NCBI RefSeq assembly: GCF_003287355.1
Contig: NZ_QMIM01000001.1
Location: 248,001 to 312,000, forward strand
Direction of reading: 5' to 3'
DNA: 64,000 nt
DNA from: Halorubrum sp. 48-1-W
Lineage (GTDB): Archaea; Halobacteriota; Halobacteria; Halobacteriales; Haloferacaceae
A model generated the notes under the pieces. It did no database searches. It saw nothing but the letters and a program-made list of their open reading frames with translations, and was not told the origin of the DNA. Position 1 is the first letter of the stretch. Each line of letters opens with the position of its first letter. The translations under genes were made by a program, and so were the position numbers. Positions 50,589 through 62,000 of this stretch are shown here, one piece after another.

Positions 50589-50978
50589 ATGGCCGACCGA
50601 AACGTCCTCGGGGAGGCGCTCGCCGACTGTAGCACCGACCCGCCGACCGGCTTCGAGCGGGACGGGTGCTGTGGGACCCACCCCGAGGACCGCGGGCGAC
50701 ACGAACTGTGTTCGGTGATGACCGAGGACTTCCTGACGTTCAGCAGGGAGCGGGGGAACGACCTCGTGACGCCACGCCCGGCGTTCGCGTTCCCCGGGCT
50801 CGAACCGGGCGACCGGTGGTGTCTCTGTCTCGGACGGTGGATCGAGGCGCTCGAGGCCACCCGAACGCGACGGCTCCCCGAGACGACCGTTCCCCCGGTC
50901 GTGCTCGAGGCGACCAACGAGGCCGTGTTGGACGCCGTCGAGCTGGAGACGCTCGAGACGCACGCGTACGACGCGTGA
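50589..50978 (+). CDS. DUF2237 family protein
   Basis: The 129-residue protein matches DUF2237. Conserved features are NVLGEALADCSTDPPTGFER at the start, DGCCGTHPEDRGRHELCSVM, FLTFSRERGNDLVTPRPAF and PGLEPGDRWCLCLGRW. Five or more conserved Cys and a His suggest a metal or redox site. Function is unknown. CTTTTTG near 50560-50566 gives a leaderless start. It is divergent from the M29 gene and faces the giant minus-strand operon. Confidence 0.88.
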   Translation: MADRNVLGEALADCSTDPPTGFERDGCCGTHPEDRGRHELCSVMTEDFLTFSRERGNDLVTPRPAFAFPGLEPGDRWCLCLGRWIEALEATRTRRLPETTVPPVVLEATNEAVLDAVELETLETHAYDA

Positions 50979-51110
50979 ATCCGGGTCCCCGCCTGGTAGT
51001 CGCCGCCCGTCAGGCGTCGTCGCCGACTGTCAGGTCGTCGGGGGAGGCGTCGGGCACCTCCCGGCGCAACGGCGGGTCGGCGGGACGGGGCCGTGGCGGT
51101 CGTCTACCGC
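50979..51110. other. Short convergent intergenic space
   Basis: The 132 bp between the DUF2237 gene and the end of the giant gene contain no coding signal or obvious terminator T-run. Confidence 0.5.
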
Positions 51111-54100
51111 TCACTCCACCGGCTCGTCGGCCGTCGACGGCAGTGAGACGTCGATGGCAGCCTCCTCGGGTTCGTCGCTCCCGTTCCGGGTGCGGACCTC
51201 ACCGTCGATCGATCGACGATACGTCAACCGCAGCCGCAGCGTGCTCACGTCGTCGTCGATTTCGGGAAACAGCACCATTCCGGTGCCGTCCGCGCTCCGG
51301 ACCGTCCGCACGTCTTCACACGGATCGAAGGCGTCCGCCGGCGGGACGGTTCGACGGTGTCCGACCGTTCCCTGCGGGCCGCGGAGCCTGAACGTCGTCG
51401 GCGTCGGCGGGAGCCGGCCGGCTGTGGCTCCGCTTCGCGCTCGACCGACCACGCCCGCCGGCAGGTCGGCATCCGTCGGCGGTTCGTCGGCGATCCGGAC
51501 GCGGGTGCCCGCCGGGAGCGCCGGCTCCGACTCGAAGGTGTGGTACGGCACCCAGCCGTTGCCTGGTGCGGTGACGCGAACGTCCTCGAACCGCGCGCCG
51601 ACGTTGGCTCGGCAGTAGACGCCGACCGTCCCGGCGTCGATGACCGGGTCGGCGACCGCGAACAGCCGCTCACCGTCGAGGTAGCCGACGATCTCGTCGC
51701 CCACGCAGTCGATCGTGAGGAGGTACTCGCGACCGATCTCGTACGGCTCGTCGTCGGCCCACAACACCACCGTCTCACCGTTCGAACGGCGAGTGAGCCG
51801 ACGGTATTCGCGCTCGTGGTCCATCGAGAACCGATAGAACTCGTCGGGACCGCGGTACCGGAAGACGGCACCGATCGCGTCGTCGTCCTCGGAGCGGAGG
51901 CGAACGGAGAGCCGGTAGTCGCTCCACGCCTCGTCGCCAGTCACCGCGTACGTCCCCGGTTGCCGGAAGCGGTTCCCGACGAAGCCGTACAGGTTGCTCG
52001 TCTGTTCGAGCGTGCCGTCGCGGGTGCGCCAGCGCGAGCGGCGGGTCGTGTACGGCGGCTCGTCGACGACCCGCCAGCCGGCGACGTCCTCCCCGCCGGA
52101 GACGGACGGTTCCGCGGACGCGTCGCTCTCGGCGGTTCCGTCCGCCGTACCCGGGTCGTCCTCCGCGAACGCGTCCGCGAGCAGTCGCGCGTCGGCGACC
52201 GACGAGTGAACCGACAGCGACGTGAACCTCGCGTCGTCGGCAGTGGTGAACACTCCGGCCATACCGCCGTCGGGGAACTCGTCGTCGACGCCGAACAGCG
52301 GAACGTCGTCGACGGAGACCCACAGCGTCGTGCCGTCCGCACGAACGCGGAGCGTCAGCGGGTCCGCCTCCGGTCCGTGCTCGAACGGCACTCGCCGAAG
52401 GGTCTCCCTGCCGTCGCCGGTTCGCCGCCGGAGGGCGACCTCACCGCCGCCGACGGCGACCGTGTGGTAGTGGGTCTCGTCGTGGAGGCGGAAGAGGAGT
52501 CCCGCCCGTCCCGACGCGCCCGGCGAGACCGTCGTTTCCCACACGATCGGGCTCTCCTCGGCGGGGCGAACGAGCCCGGTCCAGCCCTCGGTTCTCGCCG
52601 AGAGGCCGTCGTCGCCGACGGTCCACTCCGCGTCCGGGTCCGGCGATCGGGCGTCGCCTTCCGCCGTGAGCGACGCGACCTCGGACAGCGTCGACGCGAT
52701 CCGGGCCGACCCCTCGTCGGGGTCCTCCCGCGAGGGAACCCGACCGCCGAGCGCTCGGTCCGCGGCTGCTGCCTCGATCAACTCGTACTCCTCGTCGGTG
52801 AGACCCACGTCGGCTGCGAGCTCCGGATCGACCGCCGTCGCCTCCAGCGCTGCCAGCGGGTTCGCGGGATCCACCTCGACGTCGACGTTTCGACCGCGGA
52901 AGGCCCGCCCGATCCGCTCGGCGACGGCCGAGAGCTGATCGGCGTCGAGCGCCGGATCGGACGGTCGCGACGCCGGTGACCCGTCTCCCGGGCCGCCGTC
53001 CGGGTCGACGTTCAGATCGCCCGGGTCGACGTCGGGGGGCAGGATATCGCCCACGACCCCGGCGAACGGGTCCCCCGGCGTCGGCAGATCGCCGACGTCT
53101 CCGGGTCTCGGCGCGGGGACCCGTCGGTAGGGGGCGATGACGCTCCGGTCGAGGAACTCGTCGTCGATCCCCTCGCCGACGGGCTCGGGAGCGAACCCCT
53201 CCTCGCCGGTCAGCCGCCGTTCGACGACGTGTCCGTCCGGGCGTTCCGTTTCGGCGAAGAGCACGTCGACGCTCCCGTCCCCGTCCGCTGTAGCTTCCCC
53301 GTCGTCCGCGCTCGTCTCGGGAGCCGCGTACCGTACGTCCGTCACCTTCGTCACGTCGGGGTCGGTCTCCGGCGGGAGCGCCGTCTCGCTGCACGTCACC
53401 GCAGTGGTCGTCCGCGTCCAGTCGATCGGTTCCGGGCTGCGAACGAGGAGCGCGGTCGGATCGCCCTCGGCGAGGAGCCACGTGGCGTCGAGTCCGTCGA
53501 CCGACGGTCGATCGCCGGGCGTCAACGCGTGGACGATTCGAGCGTACGCCCGAGCCTCCGCCTCCCCCGGCGGGTCCGGCTCGGCGTCCGGAAGCGGCAC
53601 CGCGGCCTCGGGCGTGTCTCCGGGAACCGCCTCGGGCGTGTCTCCGGGAACCGCCTCGGGCGCGTCTCCGGGGGCGACCTCGAACGCTCCCCCGGAGAAG
53701 CTGTGGACCTGGTGGACGAAGTCGGCGAACAGCGAGGTCGTGAACGGGAACCGGTACGCGACGGGTGAGTCGGTGCCGAACCCCTCGATACGCACCTCGG
53801 GCACGACGAGGTCCTGGACGTCCGCGAGGTGGATACCGACGCTGCCCGGCCCCAACGGGTCCGGGTCGTCGGCGACGAACGTCGGCTCGTCATCGACGAA
53901 GACGTCCACCCGTCCGCCGATGACCTGTATGCGGAGGTCGAGGTCCCTGCCGTCCTCGATCGGCGGCGCGTCGGTCGACGCGAGCGTCGTCGCCGTGTCA
54001 CCGTCGAGACGAACGAGCCGGTAGACGTCCTCGTCGGCGTCGACCTCGAACCGATAGCAGTGACCCGCGTCGGGCGCGTCGCGGACGACGACGCCGGTCG

Positions 54101-57100
54101 TACCCCCCGCGCTGCCCGCGAACCTGAGGGTCGTCGTCACGGCGTAGTCGTCCCACGTCGCCGGGGGCGAGTCGCCGGGCGCGTCCGTGAGACGCACCGT
54201 GGCGTCCGCACCCCCGGTCGCCGACAGCTCCGCCCGATGTTCGGGAGCGATCCGCCAGGTACCGTCGTCGCTCAGGTCCGGAACGCCAGCCAGCGTGACG
54301 GTTCCGTCGGTCGCGTCGACGCCGACGATCCGATAGGTGCCGTCGGGGCGCTCGCGGTCGCCGCGGAACCACACGGCGTCGTCGTTCGGCGAGAGGACGC
54401 CGAGGTCCGCGTGGTCGTCGAGGGCGACGGTCGCCTCGCCGTCGGCCGTCGACGTCACCGTCGCGGTGTCGCCGTCGAGCCCGTCGTGGCCGTGGATGGT
54501 CACGCTGCCGTTGCCGGGCTCACTCCACCGACCGCTCCCGTCGTCGAACGTCTCACGCAGGAGCGCCGGAACGAGCCGGGCCTCGAGCGTCGCGTCCGGG
54601 TCGAACACGAGCCGGGGTTCGCGTTCCTCGAGGACGTCCTCGTGCGGAAGCGTCTCCTCGTCGACGCCGCCACACTCCCCGGCGACCCTGGAGAGCCACG
54701 TCCGGTCGTGTCGCTTCAGCGCGCGGCTCCCCGCCTTGCCCCACGGGTCCCGTGCCGAGCCGAGCCGCCCGTCGACGTCCCGAACCGGCCGGTCGTCCGC
54801 GTCGTACAGCTGGAGTCGGAGGTCGCGGTCGGCCATCGCGTACAGCGTCTCGACGTACGCCTCCCCGAACCTGACGCCGACGTCGTACGCGCGGTACACC
54901 GGCCGCGGCGTCGACGGGCGCTCCCCGTCGGTGGTCACGCTCTCCGGGACGCTTCCCTCGACGTATCGAGAGAGCGTGTCGAACGAGCGCACCCCGTCCG
55001 CGCCGGTACCGTCGGCTTCGTCCCCGCCGTTGCCACCGGGCGTCAGGGGCGTGCTCACGTCCGCGAGCGCCGGCGGACCGCTCGTCTCGAAGTACGCGAC
55101 CTCCCGCAGTGTCCCGTCGTCGGGCCAGCGGTGCTCGAAGTCGGCGAGTGCCCCGCCGGCGACGCCGCGGGCCTCGACGACGGTGTCGACCACGAGCCGG
55201 TACCGCTCGTTCGGCGCCAACACGCGCGGCTCGTCGCTCCATCGGTCGAGTTGGTCCCGCACGTGTGCGGCCCCCTCGACGCCGTCGGCCCCCAGGGTTC
55301 CGAGAGGGACGCTCGCCTGGCAGACCTCGACGATCCCGAAGGTGCCGGTCGAGGTCAACACGACCCGGTCGATCCCCGGATCGGCGTCGAACGTGACCGT
55401 GTGCCGCTCGAACCCGACGGACACGGACGTATCGATCCGCCGAGCCTCGTCGGGCCGAAGGTCGAAGACGTCCCTCGGAACCGAACGGAGGTCCGCGTCC
55501 TCGATCACCCCCCGACCGAGCGCGGTCGCGGTGAGGTGCGTGTGATCCCGCGGGAGGACGAGCGTCACCTCGACGGACCGATGGCTCCCGTCGAGGTCGA
55601 CCGCCATCGACCGCGTCCCGCCACTGCCGTCCTTTCGGCTGGGGGCGGGATACATCAGCGCCTCGAGTTCGCCCTCGTCCGTCGGGACCGTCGCGACGGT
55701 CGGGTCGGTCGAGCCGGGCACCGCGTTCGAGACGAACGCGGGCCAGCCCTCCTCCTCGTGGGTGACCCTCGCTCCGTCGGCCGTTTCGAGGGCCAGCTCC
55801 TCGCCGACGTCGGTGCCGGCGAGCCGGAAGCACCGACCGTCGGCGTAACACGGGTACGTACCGAGGAGGCGGTCGACCCCCTCCTCCCACGCGCCGCCCG
55901 TGTTCCGCCCGTAGTCGTACGGGTTGACGGACCAGAGCCTGAGTTTCGTGTTCGCGGTCGGTGGCGTGCCCGCCCCGTCCGGAGCGCCCCCCGCGCCGAT
56001 CCGCGTGTCGGGCAGCGGCGCCCAGGAGCCGAAGACGGGACCGTCGTCAACCCACTCGTCGGCGTCGGCGTCCCACCGTTCCAGCGAGACGTCCCGGAGG
56101 CCGTAGCGCGCCTCCACGGGACCGTCGTCGGTCGGGTCGCCGACGAGTTGCCACTCGGGGCCCGCCGTCGACGCGTTGACGCCGACGTCGCCGTCGTCGA
56201 TCACGGCCGTCGAGAAGGTCAGTTCGGGCCGCACGTCCGGGGGAACGACGGGGAGGTCCCCCGGCGGGACGGTCCCGTCGTCGGGCGGCGTCGGGAGCTC
56301 CTCGTCGTAGCCGAGCAGCCGGTCGCCGTTCTCGCTGTCGTCGCCCGCCGTCGCGTAGTCGGGTGTCAAAAGCGACTCGGAGCGCGGGAGCGGCCACCGC
56401 GTCGTCACGCGCTCGTGGCCGAGCGCGACGCCGTCCAGCGGGGCGGGTACCGGCGGCGGGCTCGGCACGGGCCCCCACTCGAGCGAGACGCTCGCCTCCG
56501 GGTCGGGCAGCGGCCAGGGCGTCTCGAGCGCGACGCGCACGTCGCCGTGGACGTGGAACGGATCGAGCGCCTCGGCGCCGAGCGCGGCGTCCGCGGTGAT
56601 CGACGCGCCGACGCCGAACGCGGACAGCTCGACCGACCCGTGGAGACGCACCTCACCCGAGAAGTGGGTCGGTTGCCAGCTGAGCCGGACGTGCCCGGCG
56701 ATCCACGCCTCGAAGGAGACGGCGAGCGGGCCGAACTCGAACGACTCGTCGTAGCCGACGCGGGCGCCGGTGGCGACGCGGTCGGCGTCGATCATCAGAT
56801 ACCCCTCCGCGGTGAAAAGCAGCGCCTCCGCCCGCACGCGGTCCTCCCGCGGCTCGCGCCGACCGAGGTTCAGATACCAGGCGGTGGGGTCGGTGAAGTC
56901 GTAGTGCGCCTCGACGCCGGCCCGCACGTCGAGGAGGGTCGCGTCCGCGGACCGCTTCGTGTACGCGGCGTCGATGCCGAAGGTCACGTTGCCGGCGTCG
57001 CCGTCGAGCACCGCGAGGGTGCGTAGCGCACCCTCCGCGTCGACGTCCGCGCCCGAAGAGAGGAGGTCGGCGCGTCCCTCGAGCATGACCACGGGGCCGG

Positions 57101-59036
57101 GGAACGCGACGACCAACAGCAGGTCGGAACCGAGCGCGAAGCCGTTGTCCGCGCTCGTGCCGAGCGTGACCCCGGCGCCGAACGCGAACGCGCCGGCGGC
57201 GGGTCGCCACTGCGCGTCGAAGTCGTCGACGCGGGGCTCGCCGCTCGCGTGATACCAGCTCTCGTCGGCCTCCCCGCTCAGGGCGTACCACTCGCGATCG
57301 CCGCGGTACGGCTCCATGTTGTGCGCGTACAGCCCGCCGATGCCGTAGATCGACAGCCCGGTCGAGAAGAGGGGGATGCCCGCCGGGAGGCTCGCGTCGA
57401 GCGAGACCCCGAGGAAGGTGAACTCCTCCCCGTCCGGCCCGGTCTCGCGTCCGACGATCAGCGTCGCCGAGATCGAGGTGTCGAGGGCGATCAGGTCGAG
57501 GTCGATGTCGCCGTAGTACCGTCCGTCGGCGGGGTCGAAGGCGACCGACCCCGCGAACGCGAGGGCGTCCGGCACCTCGAACTCGATCCCGATGCCGTCG
57601 AACGTCACCTCGACGCCGTCGCCGTCGGGGTTCCACGCGACCCGGAGCCCCTCGGTCGACGCGCCGGCGGGGATCCCCTCGACGATCGCGATCGACCCGC
57701 CGAACGCGACGTACCGCCATCCGTCATCGCGGGTGCCGAACCCGAGTTTCGTCACTTCGAGTTCGACCCCCTGGAGCTCGGTCGACCGCTGTGACGGCAG
57801 GTCGATCCAGCTCCCCTCGAAGTCGACCTCGCCGTCGCTTCTGATCGTGACCTCCGGCACCTCGATCGTCGGAAGGTCGAGGTCGTCGACGTCGGGGTCG
57901 CCGGCGTCTCCAGCGCCGACGTGCGGTCGAAGGGTTCCGGCGACCGAGACGCCGACCCCTTCGCCGTCGTCCGCGACGACCAGCCCGAACGAGTCGACGT
58001 CGAACGCGGCGACGCCAGGGACCTCGAGCGAGACGATCTCCCGGTCGGCGGCCACCCCGACCGCCGAGTCGGCCTCCGGGTCGGGGAGGCCGACCAACCG
58101 CGCCGTGAGCGTGCCGTCCATGTCAAACGCGAGGTCGACGACGACCCGCTCGTCGAAGTACGGGACGACCAGCTCGCCCGCGATCGAACAGGTCGACAGC
58201 GCGGTCTGGACGAACTCCACCTCGACCTCGCTGACCGCGAACGCGAGGTCGCCGAGCGACCCCGCACCCTCTCCGGTGTACGTCGCCGTGTCGGGGTCGA
58301 AGGAGACGTCGGGGTTGTACTCGATCGTCCCGGTGAGGCCGCCGGAGCCGATCGCGGTTCCGCTCAACACGACGTCCCCGGACACCGGCCAGCGATCGGG
58401 GAACGAGACCGACGCATCGCCGACGAAGAGGCCGACGAAGCCGTCGTCGACGGACGACTCCTCGAAGTCGTCGTGCTCGGCGATCGACGGGGAGAGCGCC
58501 GTCGGCGAGACGTCGAGGACGACGTCGGTCGCCTCGATCACGACGCCCGTGTGCCCGATCTCCGCGGGCGGCAAGTCGACGCCCTCGAAGCCGTTCACGT
58601 CGAGCGACCACGCGTGGTCGACGACCACGTCGACGGTCGTCGTCACGTCGAGGTGGTCCGGCCTCGTGCCGTCCTCGTCCGGAACCGGCCGGAGCACGTC
58701 GCCGTCGACCCGGGCCGTGAGCCGGACCGATTCGATCGTGAGCTCCCACTCCGCGTCGACGACCAGGGTGGCGTCAACCGCCGTCTCGCCGGTGCCCGGC
58801 TCGCCGAGAACGAACGTGACGCCGGCGCTGCCCGGGACCGAGAGGGCGGGCTCGCCGGCGACGATCAGCGAAACGCTCGCCTCGCCGGCCTCCTCGTCGT
58901 AGTCGTAGTCGTCCACCAGCACCTCGCCGAGGAAGCCGGGCAGGTCGTCGGTCGAGACGTCGATGGGGTCGAACCCGTCCGCGACGAGTTCGTCGAGCGG
59001 TTCCGCGTCGACCGTGGATGGTTGTGTCGTGGGCAT
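51111..59036 (-). CDS. Giant modular beta-rich protein (2641 aa), possible contractile-injection-system-associated
   Basis: One of the largest genes expected in such a genome. There is no signal peptide (MPTTQPSTVDAEPLDEL). Residues 1-530 are repetitive beta-rich modules. Residues about 540-870 contain SLPAGIPLFSTGLSIYGIGG and YAHNMEPYRGDREWYAL, which I associate with DUF6603-type domains. A segment KLRLWSVNPYDYGRNTG near residue 1035 recurs in large bacterial proteins of unknown role. Three jelly-roll domains like LamG/DUF1080 follow (about 1620-1760, 2150-2280 and 2320-2480; for example SDYRLSVRLRSEDDDAIGAV). An APGD-TPEAV repeat lies near residue 1790. No transmembrane helix is visible. 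The start ATG is 2 bp after the stop of the upstream giant gene, so they form an operon. Function is unknown. Confidence 0.8.
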   Translation of the reverse strand: MPTTQPSTVDAEPLDELVADGFDPIDVSTDDLPGFLGEVLVDDYDYDEEAGEASVSLIVAGEPALSVPGSAGVTFVLGEPGTGETAVDATLVVDAEWELTIESVRLTARVDGDVLRPVPDEDGTRPDHLDVTTTVDVVVDHAWSLDVNGFEGVDLPPAEIGHTGVVIEATDVVLDVSPTALSPSIAEHDDFEESSVDDGFVGLFVGDASVSFPDRWPVSGDVVLSGTAIGSGGLTGTIEYNPDVSFDPDTATYTGEGAGSLGDLAFAVSEVEVEFVQTALSTCSIAGELVVPYFDERVVVDLAFDMDGTLTARLVGLPDPEADSAVGVAADREIVSLEVPGVAAFDVDSFGLVVADDGEGVGVSVAGTLRPHVGAGDAGDPDVDDLDLPTIEVPEVTIRSDGEVDFEGSWIDLPSQRSTELQGVELEVTKLGFGTRDDGWRYVAFGGSIAIVEGIPAGASTEGLRVAWNPDGDGVEVTFDGIGIEFEVPDALAFAGSVAFDPADGRYYGDIDLDLIALDTSISATLIVGRETGPDGEEFTFLGVSLDASLPAGIPLFSTGLSIYGIGGLYAHNMEPYRGDREWYALSGEADESWYHASGEPRVDDFDAQWRPAAGAFAFGAGVTLGTSADNGFALGSDLLLVVAFPGPVVMLEGRADLLSSGADVDAEGALRTLAVLDGDAGNVTFGIDAAYTKRSADATLLDVRAGVEAHYDFTDPTAWYLNLGRREPREDRVRAEALLFTAEGYLMIDADRVATGARVGYDESFEFGPLAVSFEAWIAGHVRLSWQPTHFSGEVRLHGSVELSAFGVGASITADAALGAEALDPFHVHGDVRVALETPWPLPDPEASVSLEWGPVPSPPPVPAPLDGVALGHERVTTRWPLPRSESLLTPDYATAGDDSENGDRLLGYDEELPTPPDDGTVPPGDLPVVPPDVRPELTFSTAVIDDGDVGVNASTAGPEWQLVGDPTDDGPVEARYGLRDVSLERWDADADEWVDDGPVFGSWAPLPDTRIGAGGAPDGAGTPPTANTKLRLWSVNPYDYGRNTGGAWEEGVDRLLGTYPCYADGRCFRLAGTDVGEELALETADGARVTHEEEGWPAFVSNAVPGSTDPTVATVPTDEGELEALMYPAPSRKDGSGGTRSMAVDLDGSHRSVEVTLVLPRDHTHLTATALGRGVIEDADLRSVPRDVFDLRPDEARRIDTSVSVGFERHTVTFDADPGIDRVVLTSTGTFGIVEVCQASVPLGTLGADGVEGAAHVRDQLDRWSDEPRVLAPNERYRLVVDTVVEARGVAGGALADFEHRWPDDGTLREVAYFETSGPPALADVSTPLTPGGNGGDEADGTGADGVRSFDTLSRYVEGSVPESVTTDGERPSTPRPVYRAYDVGVRFGEAYVETLYAMADRDLRLQLYDADDRPVRDVDGRLGSARDPWGKAGSRALKRHDRTWLSRVAGECGGVDEETLPHEDVLEEREPRLVFDPDATLEARLVPALLRETFDDGSGRWSEPGNGSVTIHGHDGLDGDTATVTSTADGEATVALDDHADLGVLSPNDDAVWFRGDRERPDGTYRIVGVDATDGTVTLAGVPDLSDDGTWRIAPEHRAELSATGGADATVRLTDAPGDSPPATWDDYAVTTTLRFAGSAGGTTGVVVRDAPDAGHCYRFEVDADEDVYRLVRLDGDTATTLASTDAPPIEDGRDLDLRIQVIGGRVDVFVDDEPTFVADDPDPLGPGSVGIHLADVQDLVVPEVRIEGFGTDSPVAYRFPFTTSLFADFVHQVHSFSGGAFEVAPGDAPEAVPGDTPEAVPGDTPEAAVPLPDAEPDPPGEAEARAYARIVHALTPGDRPSVDGLDATWLLAEGDPTALLVRSPEPIDWTRTTTAVTCSETALPPETDPDVTKVTDVRYAAPETSADDGEATADGDGSVDVLFAETERPDGHVVERRLTGEEGFAPEPVGEGIDDEFLDRSVIAPYRRVPAPRPGDVGDLPTPGDPFAGVVGDILPPDVDPGDLNVDPDGGPGDGSPASRPSDPALDADQLSAVAERIGRAFRGRNVDVEVDPANPLAALEATAVDPELAADVGLTDEEYELIEAAAADRALGGRVPSREDPDEGSARIASTLSEVASLTAEGDARSPDPDAEWTVGDDGLSARTEGWTGLVRPAEESPIVWETTVSPGASGRAGLLFRLHDETHYHTVAVGGGEVALRRRTGDGRETLRRVPFEHGPEADPLTLRVRADGTTLWVSVDDVPLFGVDDEFPDGGMAGVFTTADDARFTSLSVHSSVADARLLADAFAEDDPGTADGTAESDASAEPSVSGGEDVAGWRVVDEPPYTTRRSRWRTRDGTLEQTSNLYGFVGNRFRQPGTYAVTGDEAWSDYRLSVRLRSEDDDAIGAVFRYRGPDEFYRFSMDHEREYRRLTRRSNGETVVLWADDEPYEIGREYLLTIDCVGDEIVGYLDGERLFAVADPVIDAGTVGVYCRANVGARFEDVRVTAPGNGWVPYHTFESEPALPAGTRVRIADEPPTDADLPAGVVGRARSGATAGRLPPTPTTFRLRGPQGTVGHRRTVPPADAFDPCEDVRTVRSADGTGMVLFPEIDDDVSTLRLRLTYRRSIDGEVRTRNGSDEPEEAAIDVSLPSTADEPVE
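53605..53680 (-). repeat. 24-bp coding minisatellite (TPEAVPGD) in the giant gene
   Basis: Three units of 24 bp, the first two identical and the third diverged, encode PEAVPGDT-type repeats just before residue 1815 of the 2641-aa protein. They act as a proline/aspartate-rich hinge between modules. Confidence 0.9.
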
Positions 59037-59038
59037 GG

Positions 59039-62000
59039 TCACACCTCCGTCAGGGTCAGGTCGCCACGGCCGCCTGTCGGCTGTAGGACGAGCAGTCGGT
59101 AATCGTACGTCGCGGTCGGGCCGCGACTCCCGTCCTCGTACTCGGTTCGGTCGAGCCAGGGGCTCACGGGCCGCCAGTCGTCCTCGTCGCCACCGTGGGG
59201 ACGGCGATGGACTCGATAGCGGAGGTCCGACGGGGCTCCCACGGCGGGGCTCCACGACAGCGTCACCGCGCCGTCGTCGTCGACCGTTGGGTCCTCCTCG
59301 TCCCACGTCGGCGGGTCCGGGGGCGAGCGGTCGAACGCCTCCGCGGAGGCGACCGCGGTCGGCTCCGTGTGGACGCCGGACTCCCCGACCCCGACGACCC
59401 GATAGTACGTCGTCGTGAACGGTTCGACGTCGGCGTCGACCCACTCGAGCACGCCGTCCTCGACTGCGACCCCACCGGCAGCCGTCGAGTCCCTTGGTGC
59501 GGCGGGATCCGCCACCACCTCCGGTTCGTCGGCCCGACGGAGGTCCGTCGCTCGCTCGGGGTCCCGAGACCGGTAGACGAGCAGGTGGTCGAGCGTCGGA
59601 TCGTCGACGCCCGCGATCCGCAGGGTGATCGCCCGGTCGTCGGGTGTGTCCAAGTCGGCGTGGCCGGCAGTGGCCTCGACGATCCGCGGCCGTCTCGGTG
59701 GCACATCGCCGGCGGACCGGACCGGCATCGTCGGGTAGCTCATCGGCGGGTCGTCGGTCTCGCCGATGTCGCTACGGTTCCCGGCGTCGTCGATCGCGCC
59801 GACCCGATAGCAGTAGACGTTTCGTGAACTGCCGTCGAACCGGTCGACCCAGGCGCACAGGTCGGCGTCCGGCTCGTCGTCGGGGTCGCCGTCCGGGCCG
59901 ACGCGATCCGGGTGGTCGCTCGGCACGAGCGCGTCGACGGTTCGCTGGGAGAAGGCAGGCTCGTTGCCCGGCAGCGCGGCGAGCGTGGCGAGCGTCGCCG
60001 GCCGGAGGACCGCGGCGGTTGACTCGTCGGGCTCGTCGTTCGCATCGTCGGTGTCGCTCTCGGCATCCGCGTCGCCCGCGTCGTCGGGCCCGTCCGCGTC
60101 GCTCTCGGCATCCGCGTCGCCCGCGTCGTCCGCATCGGCCGGCTTCCGGAGGCGACGATACGCCTGCATCGCCGTCTCCACGACCACCCCGTCGGGGTCG
60201 TCCGAGTCGTGTCCGTCCCCCGAAACGGCCTCCTCGGCGAGGGCGGTGAGACCGTTCACCTCCGCGGCGATCGTTTCGCGCGCCGTCTCGGTCGCCTCGT
60301 CGTCGCCGCGGTAGGCGGGCGGGAAGAACCGTTCGTGGTCCGGATCGTAGGGGTCGAGCGAGAGCTCCGGACCGTCGCCGTCGTCGTCGGTAGTCCCGTC
60401 GCCGTCCCCGTCGTCCGCGGCTGCGAGCCGTCGCTCCCAGTCGGTCGCGAACAGCGTCTCGTCCAGGGCACGGAAGACGTGATACCCGTAGTCGTCGCCG
60501 GCGTCCGGGTCGGGCTCCCACCGGACGGTGTACGCCGACTCGCCGTCGTAGTCCGGTTCGGTCGCGTGACGGAACGCCGCCGGCTCCACGGGAACCGCCG
60601 GCGTCGCCGGCGTCTCGTGGAGAACCCGGGCGATCGTCGCGGTCGCGTCGACGGCGCTCTCGTGTCCGGCGTCGTCGACGGCGGTCACCGCGACGTCGGC
60701 GTAGACGGTCGGCATCGAGCGGGACGGCGCGAACGCCTCGCCCTCCTCGCTCGCGGGCGCGTCCACGAACGCCTCGTAGACGCGAGTCCCGTCGTCCGTT
60801 CCGGTGAGCCCGTCCGTGCCGACCAGCGCGCTCGTGTCGTCGTACGCGACCGTCGCGACGTTGGCGTCCCAACTGTCGGGGTCCCGCTCGTCGTCCCACA
60901 GCGGATGATCGATCCGGTACGGCAGGTGCTCGCCCGGTGTGGACGCCGCGACCTCCCGGTCCAACACCAGTTCGGTTGGCCCGTCGACACGCGCGACGGT
61001 GTAGGTGACGTCGTCGTCGACCGATCGGAACCGCATGCCCTCCACCGCCTCGGTCCAGCCGGTGTCGTGACCGTCGACCACGGTGCCGGTCGTTCCGTCC
61101 ACCGTCGCCGTCGACCCGGCGTCGACGGAGACCGTTCCGGCGTCGTAGTGTGTCGGCACCGAGACGGTACAGCGGTCCCCGACCGTCGGCTCCGATCGAT
61201 CGACGTCGAGCGCCCCGCCGACCTGCGGGAACATCGCGACGACGTCGGTTGCGCGGCCGTCCGTCTCGGAGACGAGTTCGTCCGTCTCGCCGCCGTCCGT
61301 CTCGACCGAACCGCCGTCGGTCGCCGTCTCGTCCCCGCTCGGAACCGGCGGTCGGACCGTGAGCGTCACGCCCTCGGCCGTGGCGGTAGCCGCTCGAACC
61401 GGAAACGCGGCGTCGTCGACGAGGAGCCTCGTGCCCGCGAGCGTCCCGGGATCGGCGTCGAACGTGTCGTCGAGACCGACCGTGACCTCGTAGCCGGTCG
61501 AGGTCGGATCGACGTCGAGCACCTCCCCTCCGAAGGCGTTCGTTCGGCCGGGCGAGACGTACAGCTCGAAGGCGTCGACGTCGTCGGCGAGGTCGGCGTG
61601 TGCCGCCGGCCAGGTCCACCGGACCCGGATGCCGACCCGTTCGGGATCGCCCGCCCGCCAGTTTCGATACGCCTCGTCCCCCCTGACGTGCCGGTTCGCC
61701 GGGACGTCGTCGGGGTCGGCGTCGACCAGTTCGTCCGGGTCGTCGTACGCGGCGGGGTCGAGCGTGGCGGCCTCGATGGCGGTCGGCGACGGGGGCGAGG
61801 AGTCGTCTTCGACCCGGATCGCCACGTCACGGTGCGTGCTCCCGGCGGGCGTCGGCGGACCGGGAGGGGCGGACGTGACCCAGGTCGCCGGCTCGCTCGG
61901 CTCGCTGAACCGACCGAACACGTCGACGCCGACGACCCGGTAGCTGTACCAGCCGTCGGCGAGGGTACCGTCGGTCGCGTGGAGCCGAACGTCCGGCCAG

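Noticed and set aside
53829-57026. A plus-strand frame of over 1000 codons opposite the giant gene
   Set aside because: Arg/Val-rich composition without any domain, opposite a minus-strand frame with acidic halophile composition and recognisable modules. Treated as a shadow.
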